In this document: positions 7,817 through 17,372 of the stretch, piece after piece
Position numbering within the stretch: position 1 is the first letter of the stretch
Layout of the letters: every line of letters starts with the position of its first letter
Translations under genes and position numbers: made by a program
Source of the DNA: Bradyrhizobium acaciae
Lineage (GTDB): Bacteria > Pseudomonadota > Alphaproteobacteria > Rhizobiales > Xanthobacteraceae
Length of the DNA: 64,000 bases
Direction: 5' to 3'
Assembly (NCBI RefSeq): GCF_020889785.1
Contig: NZ_JACMYK010000002.1
Location: forward strand, 1 to 64,000
Notes under the pieces: model-generated
What the model was told of the DNA's origin: nothing
The model's database searches: none
What the model saw: only the letters and a program-made list of their open reading frames with translations

Positions 7817-9286
7817 ATGAAGGGCGGGGCAACTCAACGGACAATGCGGGCCTTCATAGTCCGCGCATTGTCGTTCTCGGCCGTCGCGGCGCTCACGCTC
7901 AACCCGGCGCTGACGCCGGTGGTGGCGAGCGACTACCGCGCCGCGCCCGCCCCTGCCTCGGCCGAAGGCCAGATGAACGCCCGTTTCCTTGCACTCGGCG
8001 TCGGCAAATCGATCGTGATCGATCTGCCGAGGGACATCAAGGACGTGCTGGTCGCCGATCCCAAGATCGCCAACGCCGTGGTCCGTTCGGCCCAACGCGC
8101 CTACATCATCGGCGCGACGGTCGGCCAGACCAACATCGTGTTCTTCGACGCTGCCGGACAGCAGATTGCGGCCTATGACATTGCGGTCAAGCGTGATCTC
8201 AACGGCGTGCGTGCCGCGCTGCGTGCGTCGCTGCCGAATGCCGATATCCAGATCGAGGGCGTCGCCGACGGCGTCATGCTGACCGGGAGCGCGGCGAGCC
8301 CGATCGAGGCGCAGCAGGCCGGCGAGATCGCCGCGCGGCTGGTCGGCAGCGCCGAAAAGGTCGTGAACTCGATCACGGTTCGCGGCCGCGATCAGGTGAT
8401 GCTGAAAGTCACGGTCGCCGAAGTCTCGCGCAGCCTGATCAAGCAGCTCGGCATCGACCTCACGGCAAACCTCAATTACGGCACGGCCGTCGTGAAGTTC
8501 GCCAACAGCAACCCGTTCACGGCGAACAGCGCGCCGCTGGTGCCCACCAACGCCATCACCACCTCGTTCGGCGCGGCGCCGTCGGTCTCGGCGACGATCC
8601 GCGCCATGGAGAGCGCCGGTGTCGTGCGGACGCTCGCCGAGCCGAACCTGACCGCGATATCAGGCGAATCGGCGACTTTCATCTCCGGCGGCGAGTTTCC
8701 AATTCCGACCGGCGTGACCTGTCAGACCACGACAGGAGGCGCGATCGGGAATTGCGTCCAGACGGTCAGCTTCAAGAAATTCGGCATTTCGCTCAACTTC
8801 ACGCCGGTGGTGCTGACCGAGGGACGGATCAGCCTGCGCGTGATGACGGAAGTGTCGGAAGTCTCGACCGAGAACTCGCTGACGGGCGGCCAGAACGGAA
8901 CGACGATCCCTTCGATCAAGACCCGCCGCGCCGAGACCACGCTGGAAATTCCCTCGGGCGGCTCGATGGCGATGGCCGGCCTGATCCAGGACCAGACCAA
9001 GCAGGCGATCAATGGCCTTCCCGGACTGGCGTCACTGCCGGTGCTCGGCACGCTGTTCCGCAGCCGCGACTTCGTCAACAACCAGACCGAGATGATGGTG
9101 CTGGTGACGCCCTATGTCGTTCGCGCAGTGGCGCAGAAGGACCTGTCGCGTCCGGATGACGGCTTCGCCAATGCGTCCGATCCGCAGGCCGACCTGCTGG
9201 GCAGCATCAATCGCGTCTACGGTGTACCTGGCCGCACCGAGCCGGCGCGGAATTACCGCGGCACCTACGGCTTTATTACCGACTGA
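7817..9286 (+). CDS. cpaC: Pilus secretin CpaC/RcpA
   Basis: Outer-membrane secretin through which the Flp pilus exits. A signal peptide is followed by the N-domain (GVGKSIVIDLPRDIKDVLVA), a BON-like region near IQIEGVADGVMLTGSA, and the secretin core ending in PVLGTLFRSRDF and MMVLVTPYVVRA. The ATG at 7817 is preferred because TGAGGA lies eight bases upstream; the ATG at 7802 is an alternative that nearly abuts the cpaB stop. Length is normal for CpaC. It is in the operon cpaB-cpaC-cpaD-cpaE-cpaF-tadB-tadC. Confidence 0.93.
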   Translation: MKGGATQRTMRAFIVRALSFSAVAALTLNPALTPVVASDYRAAPAPASAEGQMNARFLALGVGKSIVIDLPRDIKDVLVADPKIANAVVRSAQRAYIIGATVGQTNIVFFDAAGQQIAAYDIAVKRDLNGVRAALRASLPNADIQIEGVADGVMLTGSAASPIEAQQAGEIAARLVGSAEKVVNSITVRGRDQVMLKVTVAEVSRSLIKQLGIDLTANLNYGTAVVKFANSNPFTANSAPLVPTNAITTSFGAAPSVSATIRAMESAGVVRTLAEPNLTAISGESATFISGGEFPIPTGVTCQTTTGGAIGNCVQTVSFKKFGISLNFTPVVLTEGRISLRVMTEVSEVSTENSLTGGQNGTTIPSIKTRRAETTLEIPSGGSMAMAGLIQDQTKQAINGLPGLASLPVLGTLFRSRDFVNNQTEMMVLVTPYVVRAVAQKDLSRPDDGFANASDPQADLLGSINRVYGVPGRTEPARNYRGTYGFITD

Positions 9287-9294
9287 GGCGGACG

Positions 9295-10047
9295 ATGACA
9301 CAGACCACATCCAGAACATCCGCCGACCACAAGCGCAGCATCGGTTTCGCCGGAGCGCTCGTCGGCCTCGCCATGACGCTGGGCGCCTGCCAGCACGCCG
9401 CCGACAACAGTTTCGCGATGGTTGACTCGCCGGCCGACTATCGCCAGCGCCACCCGATCTCGGTCACCGAGGCGGATCGCTCGATCGTGGTCTTCGTCGG
9501 CCGCAGCCGCGGCGGCCTGACTGCGGAGCAGCGCGCCGAGGTGATGGGGATGGCGCAGGACTGGATGCGCGAGGGGACCGGCGCCGTCACCATCGACGTT
9601 CCCGCCGACACGCCGAACGCCCGGCCCGCCCAGGAATCGTTGCGCGAGATCCAGGCCACTTTCGCCGCCGCCGGCGTGCCGCCGCGCGGCATCCTGGTTC
9701 GCAAATATCATCCCGAGGATCCACGCCAGATGGCCGCGATCCGCGTCAACTATCCAAAGATGAAGGCGGTGGCCGGGCCATGCGGCCTCTGGCCGGAAGA
9801 TCTCGGCCCGTCGATGCACAACGGGTCCTACATCCAGAACAAGCAGTACTACAATTTCGGCTGCGCCAATCAGCGCAACCTTGCATCCATGGTTGAAGAC
9901 CCGACCGACCTCGTGCAGCCGCGCGCGGAGACCCCTGCCTACACGTCGCGTCGTAACATCGCCTTCGACAAGTATCGCAAGGGCACCACCACCGCCACGG
10001 CCTATCCCGAGGCCGACAGGGCCAAGCTAAGCGACACAGGAAAATGA
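9295..10047 (+). CDS. cpaD: Pilus assembly lipoprotein CpaD
   Basis: CpaD family protein of the Tad apparatus, probably an outer-membrane lipoprotein assisting the secretin. It has a signal peptide with lipobox LGAC at about residues 29-32, then the CpaD domain (DYRQRHPISVTEADRSI; GPCGLWPEDLG; NFGCANQRNLASMVEDPTDL). It starts eight bases after cpaC and overlaps cpaE by four bases (ATGA). Confidence 0.92.
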   Translation: MTQTTSRTSADHKRSIGFAGALVGLAMTLGACQHAADNSFAMVDSPADYRQRHPISVTEADRSIVVFVGRSRGGLTAEQRAEVMGMAQDWMREGTGAVTIDVPADTPNARPAQESLREIQATFAAAGVPPRGILVRKYHPEDPRQMAAIRVNYPKMKAVAGPCGLWPEDLGPSMHNGSYIQNKQYYNFGCANQRNLASMVEDPTDLVQPRAETPAYTSRRNIAFDKYRKGTTTATAYPEADRAKLSDTGK

Positions 10048-11312
10048 TCACCTACGCGCAGCAAAACTCCGAAGAGCAGACGGACGCCCCGCCGCAGGCC
10101 GTGGACGACCATATTGCTCCGGCGCCGCGGGTCTCGGTCCAGGCGTTCTGCGAAACCGTCGAGACCGCCGCCGCCGTGCAGTCGGCCGGCGAGGATCGCC
10201 GCTTGGCCAAGGCGCACCTCAAGATCCAGATGGGCGGCATGGCGGCCGCCATCGAGGCCTATCGCTCGGCGCCGACGCCTAACGTCATCATCCTCGAGAC
10301 CGAGGGCCGCGGCGACATCCTGGCCGGCCTCGATCAACTTGCCACCGTGTGCGATGCCGGCACCCGCGTGGTCGTGATCGGCCGGATCAACGACGTCACG
10401 CTGTATCGCGAGCTGGTACGCCGCGGCGTCAGCGACTACGTGATTGCGCCGGCAACTGCGATCGACGTGGTGCGCGCGGTCTGCAACCTGTTTTCGGCGC
10501 CCGAAGCCAAGGCGGTCGGCCGCATCGTCGCCGTCGTCGGCGCAAAGGGCGGCGTCGGCGCCTCGACGATCGCCCACAATGTCGCCTGGGCGATCGCCCG
10601 CGATCTGGCGCTGGATTCCGTGGTTGCCGATCTCGACCTCGCATTCGGCACCGCCGGCCTCAACTACAACCAGGATCCGGCGCAAGGCATTGCAGACGCC
10701 GTGTTCTCGCCGGACCGCGTCGATACCGCCTTCGTCGACCGCCTGCTGTCGAAATGCACCGACCATCTGAGCCTGCTGGCGGCGCCGGCCACGCTCGACA
10801 AGGTCTACGATTTCGGCGCCGAAGCGTTCGATGCGATCTTCGATACGTTGCGCACCACGATGCCCTGCATCGTGCTCGATGTGCCGCATCAATGGTCGGG
10901 CTGGACCAAGCGCGCCTTGATCGCGGCCGACGACATCCTGATCGTGGCTGCGCCCGACCTCGCCAATCTGCGCAACGCCAAGAACATGTTCGATCTCCTC
11001 AAGGCGTCGCGGCCGAACGACCGCGCGCCGTTGTACTGCCTGAACCAGGTCGGCGTGCCGAAACGCCCGGAGATCGCGGCGGCCGAATTCGCCAAGGCGA
11101 TCGAAAGCCAGCCGATCGCCGCGATTCCGTTCGATCCGCAGATCTTCGGTTCGGCCGCCAACAACGGCCAGATGATCGCGGAAATCTCCGCCAACCATCG
11201 CGCGGTCGAGATGTTCCTGCAGATGGCGCAGCGGCTGACAGGCCGCGGCGAAACCAAGAAGCCGAGGGGGTCCTTCCTGTCGCCCCTGCTCGAAAAGCTG
11301 CGGTCCAAATAG
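10044..11312 (+). CDS. cpaE: Pilus localisation ATPase CpaE
   Basis: CpaE/TadZ family protein, a MinD/ParA-like ATPase that places the Tad machine in the cell. It has an N-terminal receiver-like domain (about residues 35-150) and a C-terminal ATPase domain with a deviant Walker A loop, AKGGVGAST, near residues 168-176. A conserved VVADLDLAFGTAGLN follows. Cytoplasmic. Its start overlaps the cpaD stop (ATGA), so translation is coupled. Confidence 0.92.
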   Translation: MITYAQQNSEEQTDAPPQAVDDHIAPAPRVSVQAFCETVETAAAVQSAGEDRRLAKAHLKIQMGGMAAAIEAYRSAPTPNVIILETEGRGDILAGLDQLATVCDAGTRVVVIGRINDVTLYRELVRRGVSDYVIAPATAIDVVRAVCNLFSAPEAKAVGRIVAVVGAKGGVGASTIAHNVAWAIARDLALDSVVADLDLAFGTAGLNYNQDPAQGIADAVFSPDRVDTAFVDRLLSKCTDHLSLLAAPATLDKVYDFGAEAFDAIFDTLRTTMPCIVLDVPHQWSGWTKRALIAADDILIVAAPDLANLRNAKNMFDLLKASRPNDRAPLYCLNQVGVPKRPEIAAAEFAKAIESQPIAAIPFDPQIFGSAANNGQMIAEISANHRAVEMFLQMAQRLTGRGETKKPRGSFLSPLLEKLRSK

Positions 11313-11336
11313 TGGCCCGCGTGGAGTCAAGACGTC

Positions 11337-12800
11337 GTGTTTGGTAAGCGTAGCGGAAGCGATGGGGACGTGCGGGCACCCAAGCCCGCTTTTCAGACGC
11401 CGGAGCCTGCCGGCCCGTCGGCGATGACGCGCGAGCCCGTCGCACCGACGATCTCGTCGCCGCCGCTCGCACCCGCAAAACCACCGCCGCCGCCTACCGT
11501 CGAAGCCCGCCGCTCGGACAACTACTACCAGGTCAAGGCGACGATCTTCGGCGCCCTGATCGAGGCGATCGACCTTGCCCAGCTTGCCAAGCTGGACAGC
11601 GAGTCGGCGCGCGAGGAAATCCGCGACATCGTCAACGAGATCATCGCGATCAAGAACATCGTGATGTCGATCGCCGAGCAGGAAGAGCTGCTCGACGACA
11701 TCTGCAACGACGTGCTCGGCTACGGCCCGCTGGAGCCCCTGCTGTCGCGCGACGACATCGCCGACATCATGGTCAACGGCGCCGGCACGGTGTTCATCGA
11801 AGTCGCCGGCAAGATCCAGCGCACCGGCATCCGCTTTCGCGACAACCAGCAGCTGCTCAACATCTGCCAGCGCATCGTCAGCCAGGTCGGCCGGCGCGTC
11901 GACGAATCCTCGCCGATCTGCGACGCCCGCCTCGCCGACGGCTCGCGCGTCAACGCCATCGTACCGCCGCTGGCGATCGACGGGCCCGCGCTCACCATCC
12001 GCAAATTCAAGAAGGACAAGCTGACGCTGGAGCAGCTCGTCAAGTTCGGCGCGATCACGCCGGAAGGGGCGACCATCCTGCAGATCATCGGCCGGGTCCG
12101 CTGCAATGTGATCATCTCGGGCGGCACTGGTTCGGGCAAGACCACCCTGCTGAACTGCCTGACCAACTATATCGAGCACGACGAGCGCGTCATCACCTGC
12201 GAAGACGCCGCCGAACTTCAGCTGCAGCAGCCGCATGTGGTGCGGCTGGAAACCCGGCCGCCGAACATCGAAGGCGAGGGCCAGGTCACGATGCGCGAAC
12301 TGGTCCGCAACTGCCTGCGTATGCGCCCTGAGCGGATCATCGTCGGCGAAGTCCGCGGACCCGAAGCGTTCGACCTGTTGCAGGCGATGAACACCGGCCA
12401 CGACGGCTCGATGGGCACGCTGCACGCCAACAACCCGCGCGAGGCGCTGTCGCGCTGCGAATCCATGATCACCATGGGCGGCTTCTCGCTCCCTTCACGC
12501 ACGATTCGCGAGATGATCTGCGCCTCGGTCGACATCATCGTGCAGGCCGCGCGCCTGCGCGACGGCTCGCGCCGCATCACGCACATCACCGAGGTGATGG
12601 GCATGGAAGGCGACACCATCATCACCCAGGACATCTTCCTCTACGACGTGGTCGGCGAAGACGCCAACGGCAAGATCATCGGCAAGCACCGCTCGACCGG
12701 CATCGGCCGGCCGCGCTTCTGGGAGCGTGCCCGCTACTACAATGAAGAGAAGCGGCTGGCGGCGGCGCTGGACGCCTCCGACTCGCCGGCGCCGGCCTAG
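11337..12800 (+). CDS. cpaF: Pilus assembly ATPase CpaF/TadA
   Basis: Hexameric secretion ATPase that powers Flp pilus assembly. A Pro-rich, poorly conserved N-terminus of about 60 residues precedes the CpaF core: Walker [10 protein letters not shown] at about 261-269, [20 protein letters not shown], Walker B region [16 protein letters not shown] and the His box [15 protein letters not shown]. The start codon is GTG at 11337 with GGAG upstream. It is followed 11 bases later by tadB. Confidence 0.95.
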   Translation: MFGKRSGSDGDVRAPKPAFQTPEPAGPSAMTREPVAPTISSPPLAPAKPPPPPTVEARRSDNYYQVKATIFGALIEAIDLAQLAKLDSESAREEIRDIVNEIIAIKNIVMSIAEQEELLDDICNDVLGYGPLEPLLSRDDIADIMVNGAGTVFIEVAGKIQRTGIRFRDNQQLLNICQRIVSQVGRRVDESSPICDARLADGSRVNAIVPPLAIDGPALTIRKFKKDKLTLEQLVKFGAITPEGATILQIIGRVRCNVIISGGTGSGKTTLLNCLTNYIEHDERVITCEDAAELQLQQPHVVRLETRPPNIEGEGQVTMRELVRNCLRMRPERIIVGEVRGPEAFDLLQAMNTGHDGSMGTLHANNPREALSRCESMITMGGFSLPSRTIREMICASVDIIVQAARLRDGSRRITHITEVMGMEGDTIITQDIFLYDVVGEDANGKIIGKHRSTGIGRPRFWERARYYNEEKRLAAALDASDSPAPA

Positions 12801-12811
12801 GGGAACGCAGG

Positions 12812-13789
12812 ATGCAGACGCAAACCCTTGCCCTGGCCTTCCTCGCCGCCACGACCGTGGGCGGCATCGCCTGGGTCTTCCTGTACCCGTACCTCTCGGG
12901 GGAGAAGAAGGCCGAGTCCCGCCGCGCATCGGTGGCGCGCAGCGAACCCACGACGACGCGAACCGCCGACCGCACGCAACGCTCCCGCCGCGAGCAGGTC
13001 GAAGGATCGTTGAAGGAGCTCGAGGCGCGGCGGCGGAAGGACAAGAAAGTCCCGCTCGGCATGCGCATCTCGCAGGCCGGACTGGAGTGGTCGGAGCAGA
13101 AATTCTGGATGATCTCCGGCGCACTCGGCCTGTTCGGATTCGCCGCGGCCTTCCTGGCCGGCGGCGGACTGCTCGGCGCGGCCGGCATCGCCTTCGCCAT
13201 GGGCCTCGGCGCGCCGCGTTGGCTGCTCGGTTTCCTGAAGAAGCGGCGGGAAAAGGCCTTCCTGAAGGCGCTGCCCGACGCGGTCGACGTCATCGTACGC
13301 GGCATCAAGGCCGGCCTGCCGCTGTTCGAATCGCTCAAGGCGGTCGTCAACGACGCGCCGGAGCCCCTGCGCAGCGAGTTCCTCGCGATCATCGAGACCC
13401 AGGCGATCGGCATGCCGCTCGGCGAGGCCTGTTCCCGGCTCTATGAGCGCATGCCGCTGCCGGAGGCGAACTTCTTCGGCATCGTGATCGCGATCCAGCA
13501 GAAGTCCGGCGGCAACCTGTCGGAAGCACTCGGCAACCTGTCGCGCGTGCTGCGCGACCGCAAGAAGATGGCCGAGAAGATCCAGGCGATGTCGATGGAG
13601 GCGAAGGCCTCCGCCGCCATCATCGGCTCGCTGCCGCCGATCGTGATGATCCTCGTGTTCCTCACGACGCCGGACTACATCGCCCTGCTGTGGACCAACT
13701 CGATGGGCCAGCTCATGCTGGTTGCCTGCGCCCTCTGGATGACCTGCGGCGTTCTGGTGATGAAGAAGATGATCAACTTCGATTTCTGA
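12812..13789 (+). CDS. tadB: Tad inner-membrane platform protein TadB
   Basis: Type II secretion F-domain protein, one of the two platform proteins of the Tad system. It has an N-terminal membrane helix, a cytoplasmic linker rich in Arg and Lys, two helices at about 100-145, the T2SSF domain (LPDAVDVIVRGIKAGLPL; GGNLSEALGNLSRVLRDR) and two C-terminal helices. Translation starts 12 bases after the cpaF stop, with CAGGA upstream. Confidence 0.93.
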   Translation: MQTQTLALAFLAATTVGGIAWVFLYPYLSGEKKAESRRASVARSEPTTTRTADRTQRSRREQVEGSLKELEARRRKDKKVPLGMRISQAGLEWSEQKFWMISGALGLFGFAAAFLAGGGLLGAAGIAFAMGLGAPRWLLGFLKKRREKAFLKALPDAVDVIVRGIKAGLPLFESLKAVVNDAPEPLRSEFLAIIETQAIGMPLGEACSRLYERMPLPEANFFGIVIAIQQKSGGNLSEALGNLSRVLRDRKKMAEKIQAMSMEAKASAAIIGSLPPIVMILVFLTTPDYIALLWTNSMGQLMLVACALWMTCGVLVMKKMINFDF

Positions 13790-13798
13790 CGGTGCAGC

Positions 13799-14773
13799 AT
13801 GATTGATATTCTGGTCGCCAAGCTCCACGACGTCAGGTTCATGACGATGCTGCTTGCCTTCTTCGCGGCAAGCGCCACGGTCTACACGCTGGTGATGCCG
13901 CTGCTCGCCGGCGGCGATCTCAACAAGCGCATGAAGGCCGTCGCCAGCGAGCGCGAACGCCTCCGGCAGCGCGAACGCGAACGCCTCACCAAGACGGAGA
14001 AGGTCGCGCTGCGGCAGACGCCGAAGCAGGTCGTCTCCAGGGTGGTGGACGATCTCAACCTCACGAAATGGCTGGCCCAGGAATCGGCGATCGAGAAGCT
14101 CGTGATGGCGGGCTATCGCGGCCACGCGCCCTACGTCACCTTCCTGTTCGCTCGCGCGGTGACGCCGATCGTGCTGCTGCTCGGCGCCATCATCTACACG
14201 TTCTTCATCGCCGGCGCGAACTGGTCGCTCACGCTCAAGATCGGCATTTGCGTCGGCGCGGCCTATGCCGGCCTTCAGGCGCCGATGTTGTTCCTGAAGA
14301 ATGCGATCTCCAAGCGCCAGCTCCAGATCAAGCGTGCCTTTCCTGATTCGCTCGACCTGCTGCTGATCTGCATCGAGTCGGGCATGTCGGTCGAGGTCGC
14401 GTTCCGCAAGGTGGCCAACGAGATCGCCGGACAGTCGATCGCGCTGTCGGAGGAGTTCGCACTGACGACCGCGGAACTGTCCTACCTGCAGGACCGCAAG
14501 TCCGCCTACGAGAACCTGGCGCGCCGCACCGGGCTCGAAGGCGTGAAATCGGTGTGCATGGCCTTGCAGCAATCCGAACGCTACGGCACGCCGCTCGGCC
14601 AGAGCCTGCGCGTGATGGCGCAGGAAAATCGCGACATGCGCATGAACGAGGCCGAGAAGAAGGCAGCGGCGCTGCCGCCCAAGCTGACCGTGCCGATGAT
14701 CGTGTTCTTCCTGCCTTGCCTGTTCATCGTGATCCTCGGGCCGTCCTACATCAAGATCGCCACGATGCATTGA
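13799..14773 (+). CDS. tadC: Tad inner-membrane platform protein TadC
   Basis: Second T2SSF-domain platform protein. A long basic, charged stretch (residues 40-75, ERERLRQRERERLTKTEK) follows the first helix. The T2SSF domain contains FPDSLDLLLICIESGMSVE and GTPLGQSLRVMAQE, and two helices end the protein. It is the last gene of the plus-strand operon and is followed by a strong terminator. Confidence 0.93.
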   Translation: MIDILVAKLHDVRFMTMLLAFFAASATVYTLVMPLLAGGDLNKRMKAVASERERLRQRERERLTKTEKVALRQTPKQVVSRVVDDLNLTKWLAQESAIEKLVMAGYRGHAPYVTFLFARAVTPIVLLLGAIIYTFFIAGANWSLTLKIGICVGAAYAGLQAPMLFLKNAISKRQLQIKRAFPDSLDLLLICIESGMSVEVAFRKVANEIAGQSIALSEEFALTTAELSYLQDRKSAYENLARRTGLEGVKSVCMALQQSERYGTPLGQSLRVMAQENRDMRMNEAEKKAAALPPKLTVPMIVFFLPCLFIVILGPSYIKIATMH

Positions 14774-14796
14774 GTTACGCCGCCACGCATACGACA

Positions 14797-14825
14797 ACGC
14801 CCGGCAATGCCGGGCGTTTGTTTGT
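14797..14825 (+). terminator. Intrinsic terminator of the cpa/tad operon
   Basis: A 9-bp GC-rich stem (ACGCCCGGC and GCCGGGCGT) with an AAT loop and TTTGTTTG after it, 24 bases past the tadC stop. Confidence 0.8.
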
Positions 14826-14889
14826 GGGTGCGTGAGGTCGATGCTTCGTGAGGCTGAGAGCTTCGCCGTCAGAGACAGCGGGGAGCGCT

Positions 14890-14928
14890 AAAGCGCGATG
14901 AGATCGGGTTGAAGCGTCATCGCGCTTT
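14890..14928. repeat. Palindrome AAAGCGCGATGA / TCATCGCGCTTT
   Basis: Perfect 12-bp inverted arms at 14890-14901 and 14917-14928 separated by 15 bases, in the tail-to-tail gap between tadC and tadD. It sits next to the second palindrome at 14941-14991. Such stem-loops are common intergenic repeats in Bradyrhizobium (recollection, not searched). Confidence 0.7.
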
Positions 14929-14940
14929 GGCTCCTTGCGT

Positions 14941-14991
14941 AAGCATGACCTTTTCGGAAAACCGCTTCGCACTTTTCCGGATCATGCTTTA
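14941..14991 (-). repeat. Dispersed GCATGATC...GATCATGC palindrome overlapping the tadD stop
   Basis: Outer arms AAGCATGA and GATCATGCTT enclose TTTTCGGAAAACCG and CACTTTTCCGG. The TAA stop of tadD is made of the edge of this element. Related copies occur at 56808-56842, where the element again supplies a stop codon (ctaG), and at 61646-61693. Confidence 0.75.
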
Positions 14992-15786
14992 GTCGTCCTT
15001 GGCGACGACCGGTGCGGCGCGCGATGCGGTCCGCGGGCCGTCCTTGCGATTCAGCATGTCGCGGAGATAGGCGACGTTGGCCGCCGCCTCATCCGCCGGC
15101 AGGTCGGCCTTGACGATCGTTTCGGCCTCCGCGAAGCGGCCCTGCAGGCCGACGACGAGCGCTAGGTTCTGCCGGATCCGGGTGTCGGCGCGGGCGCTGG
15201 CATAGGCCTGGCGCAGCGTCTCTTCCGCCTTCGGCAATTCCTTGGTCAGCATGTAGGACAGGCCGAGATTGGACAGCACCGACGGCTCGTCCGGCGCCAG
15301 TCGCAACGCGCTGGCGTAATAGCGTCGCGCTTCGTCGTGCCGGTTCAACTTGTCGAGCGTGGTTCCCTGCACCGACAAGATCCGCCAGTCCGGGTTGTCC
15401 GGGCTGTGCGCGCGGCTCAGCACGTCGAATGCGGCCTGCGAGTTGCCATTGTCGGCCAGCGCGCGGCCATAGGCGGCGAGCAGCGCCTTGTTGCCGGGAT
15501 TGGTAATCGTGGCCTGCTCCAGCATGGCGCAGGCCTGCGAGCGCTGTCCGGTCATGCGCAGGGCCTGGCCGTAGGCGATCGCGGCCTCGACATCCTTGGG
15601 ATTCTTGCGATAGCGCTCGCCATAGACCTCGGCGGCGCGGCGCGGATCGTCGGGCGTGGGGTCCGGGCGGGATGCGATCGATCCCGTCACGTCGGACATG
15701 GTCTGGCAACCGCCGAGCCCTGCGGCAAGGACGGCCACAAGGGCTGCGGAAGCGAGATGCCGGGTCAAATTGGACTGTCGACGCAT
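14989..15786 (-). CDS. tadD: Pilus assembly TPR lipoprotein TadD
   Basis: Tetratricopeptide-repeat lipoprotein of the Tad system, thought to be a pilotin-like factor for the secretin. A signal peptide with lipobox LGGC (about residue 25) is followed by several TPR units from about residue 60 to 235 (e.g. AIAYGQALRMTGQRSQAC; SVLSNLGLSYMLTKELPKAE). The ATG at 15786 is preferred over a GTG at 15801. Transcribed towards tadC, with a CtrA-box-like site 67-81 bases upstream. Its stop codon lies in a dispersed palindrome. Confidence 0.88.
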   Translation of the reverse strand: MRRQSNLTRHLASAALVAVLAAGLGGCQTMSDVTGSIASRPDPTPDDPRRAAEVYGERYRKNPKDVEAAIAYGQALRMTGQRSQACAMLEQATITNPGNKALLAAYGRALADNGNSQAAFDVLSRAHSPDNPDWRILSVQGTTLDKLNRHDEARRYYASALRLAPDEPSVLSNLGLSYMLTKELPKAEETLRQAYASARADTRIRQNLALVVGLQGRFAEAETIVKADLPADEAAANVAYLRDMLNRKDGPRTASRAAPVVAKDD

Positions 15787-15852
15787 GGCACTGTGACTCA
15801 CGATATCGAGCGAATGGCTTCAGCCGAGCGTGCCAGCAATAGACTGTTAACC

Positions 15853-15867
15853 CTAACGTCTGGTTAA
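15853..15867 (-). promoter_or_regulatory. CtrA-box-like site upstream of tadD
   Basis: On the minus strand TTAA, seven bases, TTAG: one mismatch to TTAA-N7-TTAA, 67-81 bases before the tadD start. Another TTAA at 15847 adjoins it. Role inferred. Confidence 0.45.
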
Positions 15868-15992
15868 CTGGCGATGCCGGCAACCAGTTCGCCGGTTCCA
15901 ATCCTGCACGTCGCGTCAACCGCGGGCGCGCTACCATCCACGGCGAAAGCCGTGTAGTAGCCACCGACGACGCCAGAACAGCCGAGAGCCGC

Positions 15993-17372
15993 ATGCCATC
16001 CGTGTTCGAGACCGCACCGACGACCGCCGTCACACCGATCACCTTTGTCACCAGAGCGACATGGGATGCGATCCGCAGCGAACTGCCGGCACCGGCGCGC
16101 CAGTTCGCGGAGGCCAACGGCTTCGAGGCCAAGCCCGGCAAGACCCTCGCTTTGCCGGCGGCCCACGGCGGCATCGCGCAGGTGCTGTTCGGCCTCGAGG
16201 ATGCAGACCACAAGGCGCGCGATCCGTTCCGGCCCGGCGCCCTGCCCGGCCTGTTGCCGCCGGGCGTCTATCGCTTTGCCAATGCCCCGCATGACACGAG
16301 GCTCGCTGCGCTCGCGTTCGCGCTGGGCTGCTATCGCTTCGGCCGCTATCGCAAGAACAAGGCCCCCGAGGTCCGTCTGGTGCCGCCCGACGGCGTCGAC
16401 GCCGCCGAGATCACGCGAATCGCGGATGCGGCGGCGCTGGCGCGCGACCTCATCAACACACCCTCCAACGACATGGGCCCGGCCGAGCTCGCGGAAGTCG
16501 CGCGCGAGCTCGCAACGCGGTTCGGCGCCGCTTTCAATTGCATCGAGGGCGACGAGCTCGCGCAGAACTTCCCGCTGATCCACGCCGTCGGCATGGCATC
16601 GACACGCGCGCCGCGGCTGATCGATCTGAGCTGGGGCGATCCCGCCCATCCGAAGGTGACGCTGGTCGGCAAGGGCGTCTGCTTCGACACCGGCGGGCTC
16701 GACCTCAAGCCGTCAAGCGGCATGCTGATCATGAAGAAGGACATGGGTGGCGCCGCCAATGTGCTGGCGCTGGCGCAGATGGTGATGGACGCGAAGCTGA
16801 AGGTGCGGCTGCGCGCGCTGATCCCGGCGGTCGAGAACGCGGTGGCCGGCAATGCGTTCCGTCCGCTGGACATCTTCAAGTCGCGCAAGGGTATCACCGT
16901 CGAGATCGGCAACACCGACGCCGAGGGCCGGCTGGTGCTCGCCGACGCACTGGCGCTGGCCGACGAGGAGACGCCCGATCTGCTGGTCGATCTGGGCACG
17001 CTGACCGGCGCGGCGCGCGTGGCGTTGGGCCCGGATCTGCCGCCGTTCTACACCGATGACGAAGCGCTCGCTGGCGACGTTGCTGCGTCTGCAAGGAGCG
17101 AAAACGACCCGTTGTGGCGGATGCCGCTGTGGCCGGCCTACGATGCCTGGCTCGATTCCAAGACCGCCGACATCACCAACGCACCGTCGGGCGGTTTCGC
17201 GGGCTCGATCACCTGCGCGCTGTTCCTGCAACGCTTCGTCGAGCACGCGCGGAGCTGGCTGCATGTCGACATCTATGGCTGGACGCCGTCGGCAAAGCCC
17301 GGCCGCCCCGAAGGCGGCGAGTGCCAGGCGGCGCGCGCGATCTACAAATTGTTGAGCCAGCGCTATGCATGA
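15993..17372 (+). CDS. M17 leucyl aminopeptidase family protein
   Basis: Cytosolic di-metal aminopeptidase of family M17 (PepA/PepB type), releasing N-terminal residues from short peptides. The metal and catalytic motifs are intact: KGVCFDTGGLDLKPS starting near residue 227 (first Lys and Asp ligands), MKKDMGGAA, and NTDAEGRLVLADAL at about 307-320. At 459 residues it is slightly shorter than E. coli PepA. The following NlpC/P60 gene starts eight bases before its stop, so the two are translationally coupled; both act on short peptides. Confidence 0.9.
   Translation: MPSVFETAPTTAVTPITFVTRATWDAIRSELPAPARQFAEANGFEAKPGKTLALPAAHGGIAQVLFGLEDADHKARDPFRPGALPGLLPPGVYRFANAPHDTRLAALAFALGCYRFGRYRKNKAPEVRLVPPDGVDAAEITRIADAAALARDLINTPSNDMGPAELAEVARELATRFGAAFNCIEGDELAQNFPLIHAVGMASTRAPRLIDLSWGDPAHPKVTLVGKGVCFDTGGLDLKPSSGMLIMKKDMGGAANVLALAQMVMDAKLKVRLRALIPAVENAVAGNAFRPLDIFKSRKGITVEIGNTDAEGRLVLADALALADEETPDLLVDLGTLTGAARVALGPDLPPFYTDDEALAGDVAASARSENDPLWRMPLWPAYDAWLDSKTADITNAPSGGFAGSITCALFLQRFVEHARSWLHVDIYGWTPSAKPGRPEGGECQAARAIYKLLSQRYA

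Noticed and set aside
10002-12425. An 807-codon minus-strand open frame across cpaE and cpaF
   Set aside because: Same shadow pattern; both plus-strand genes have intact ATPase motifs.
12797-14797. A 666-codon minus-strand open frame opposite tadB and tadC
   Set aside because: Antisense shadow; no family features.
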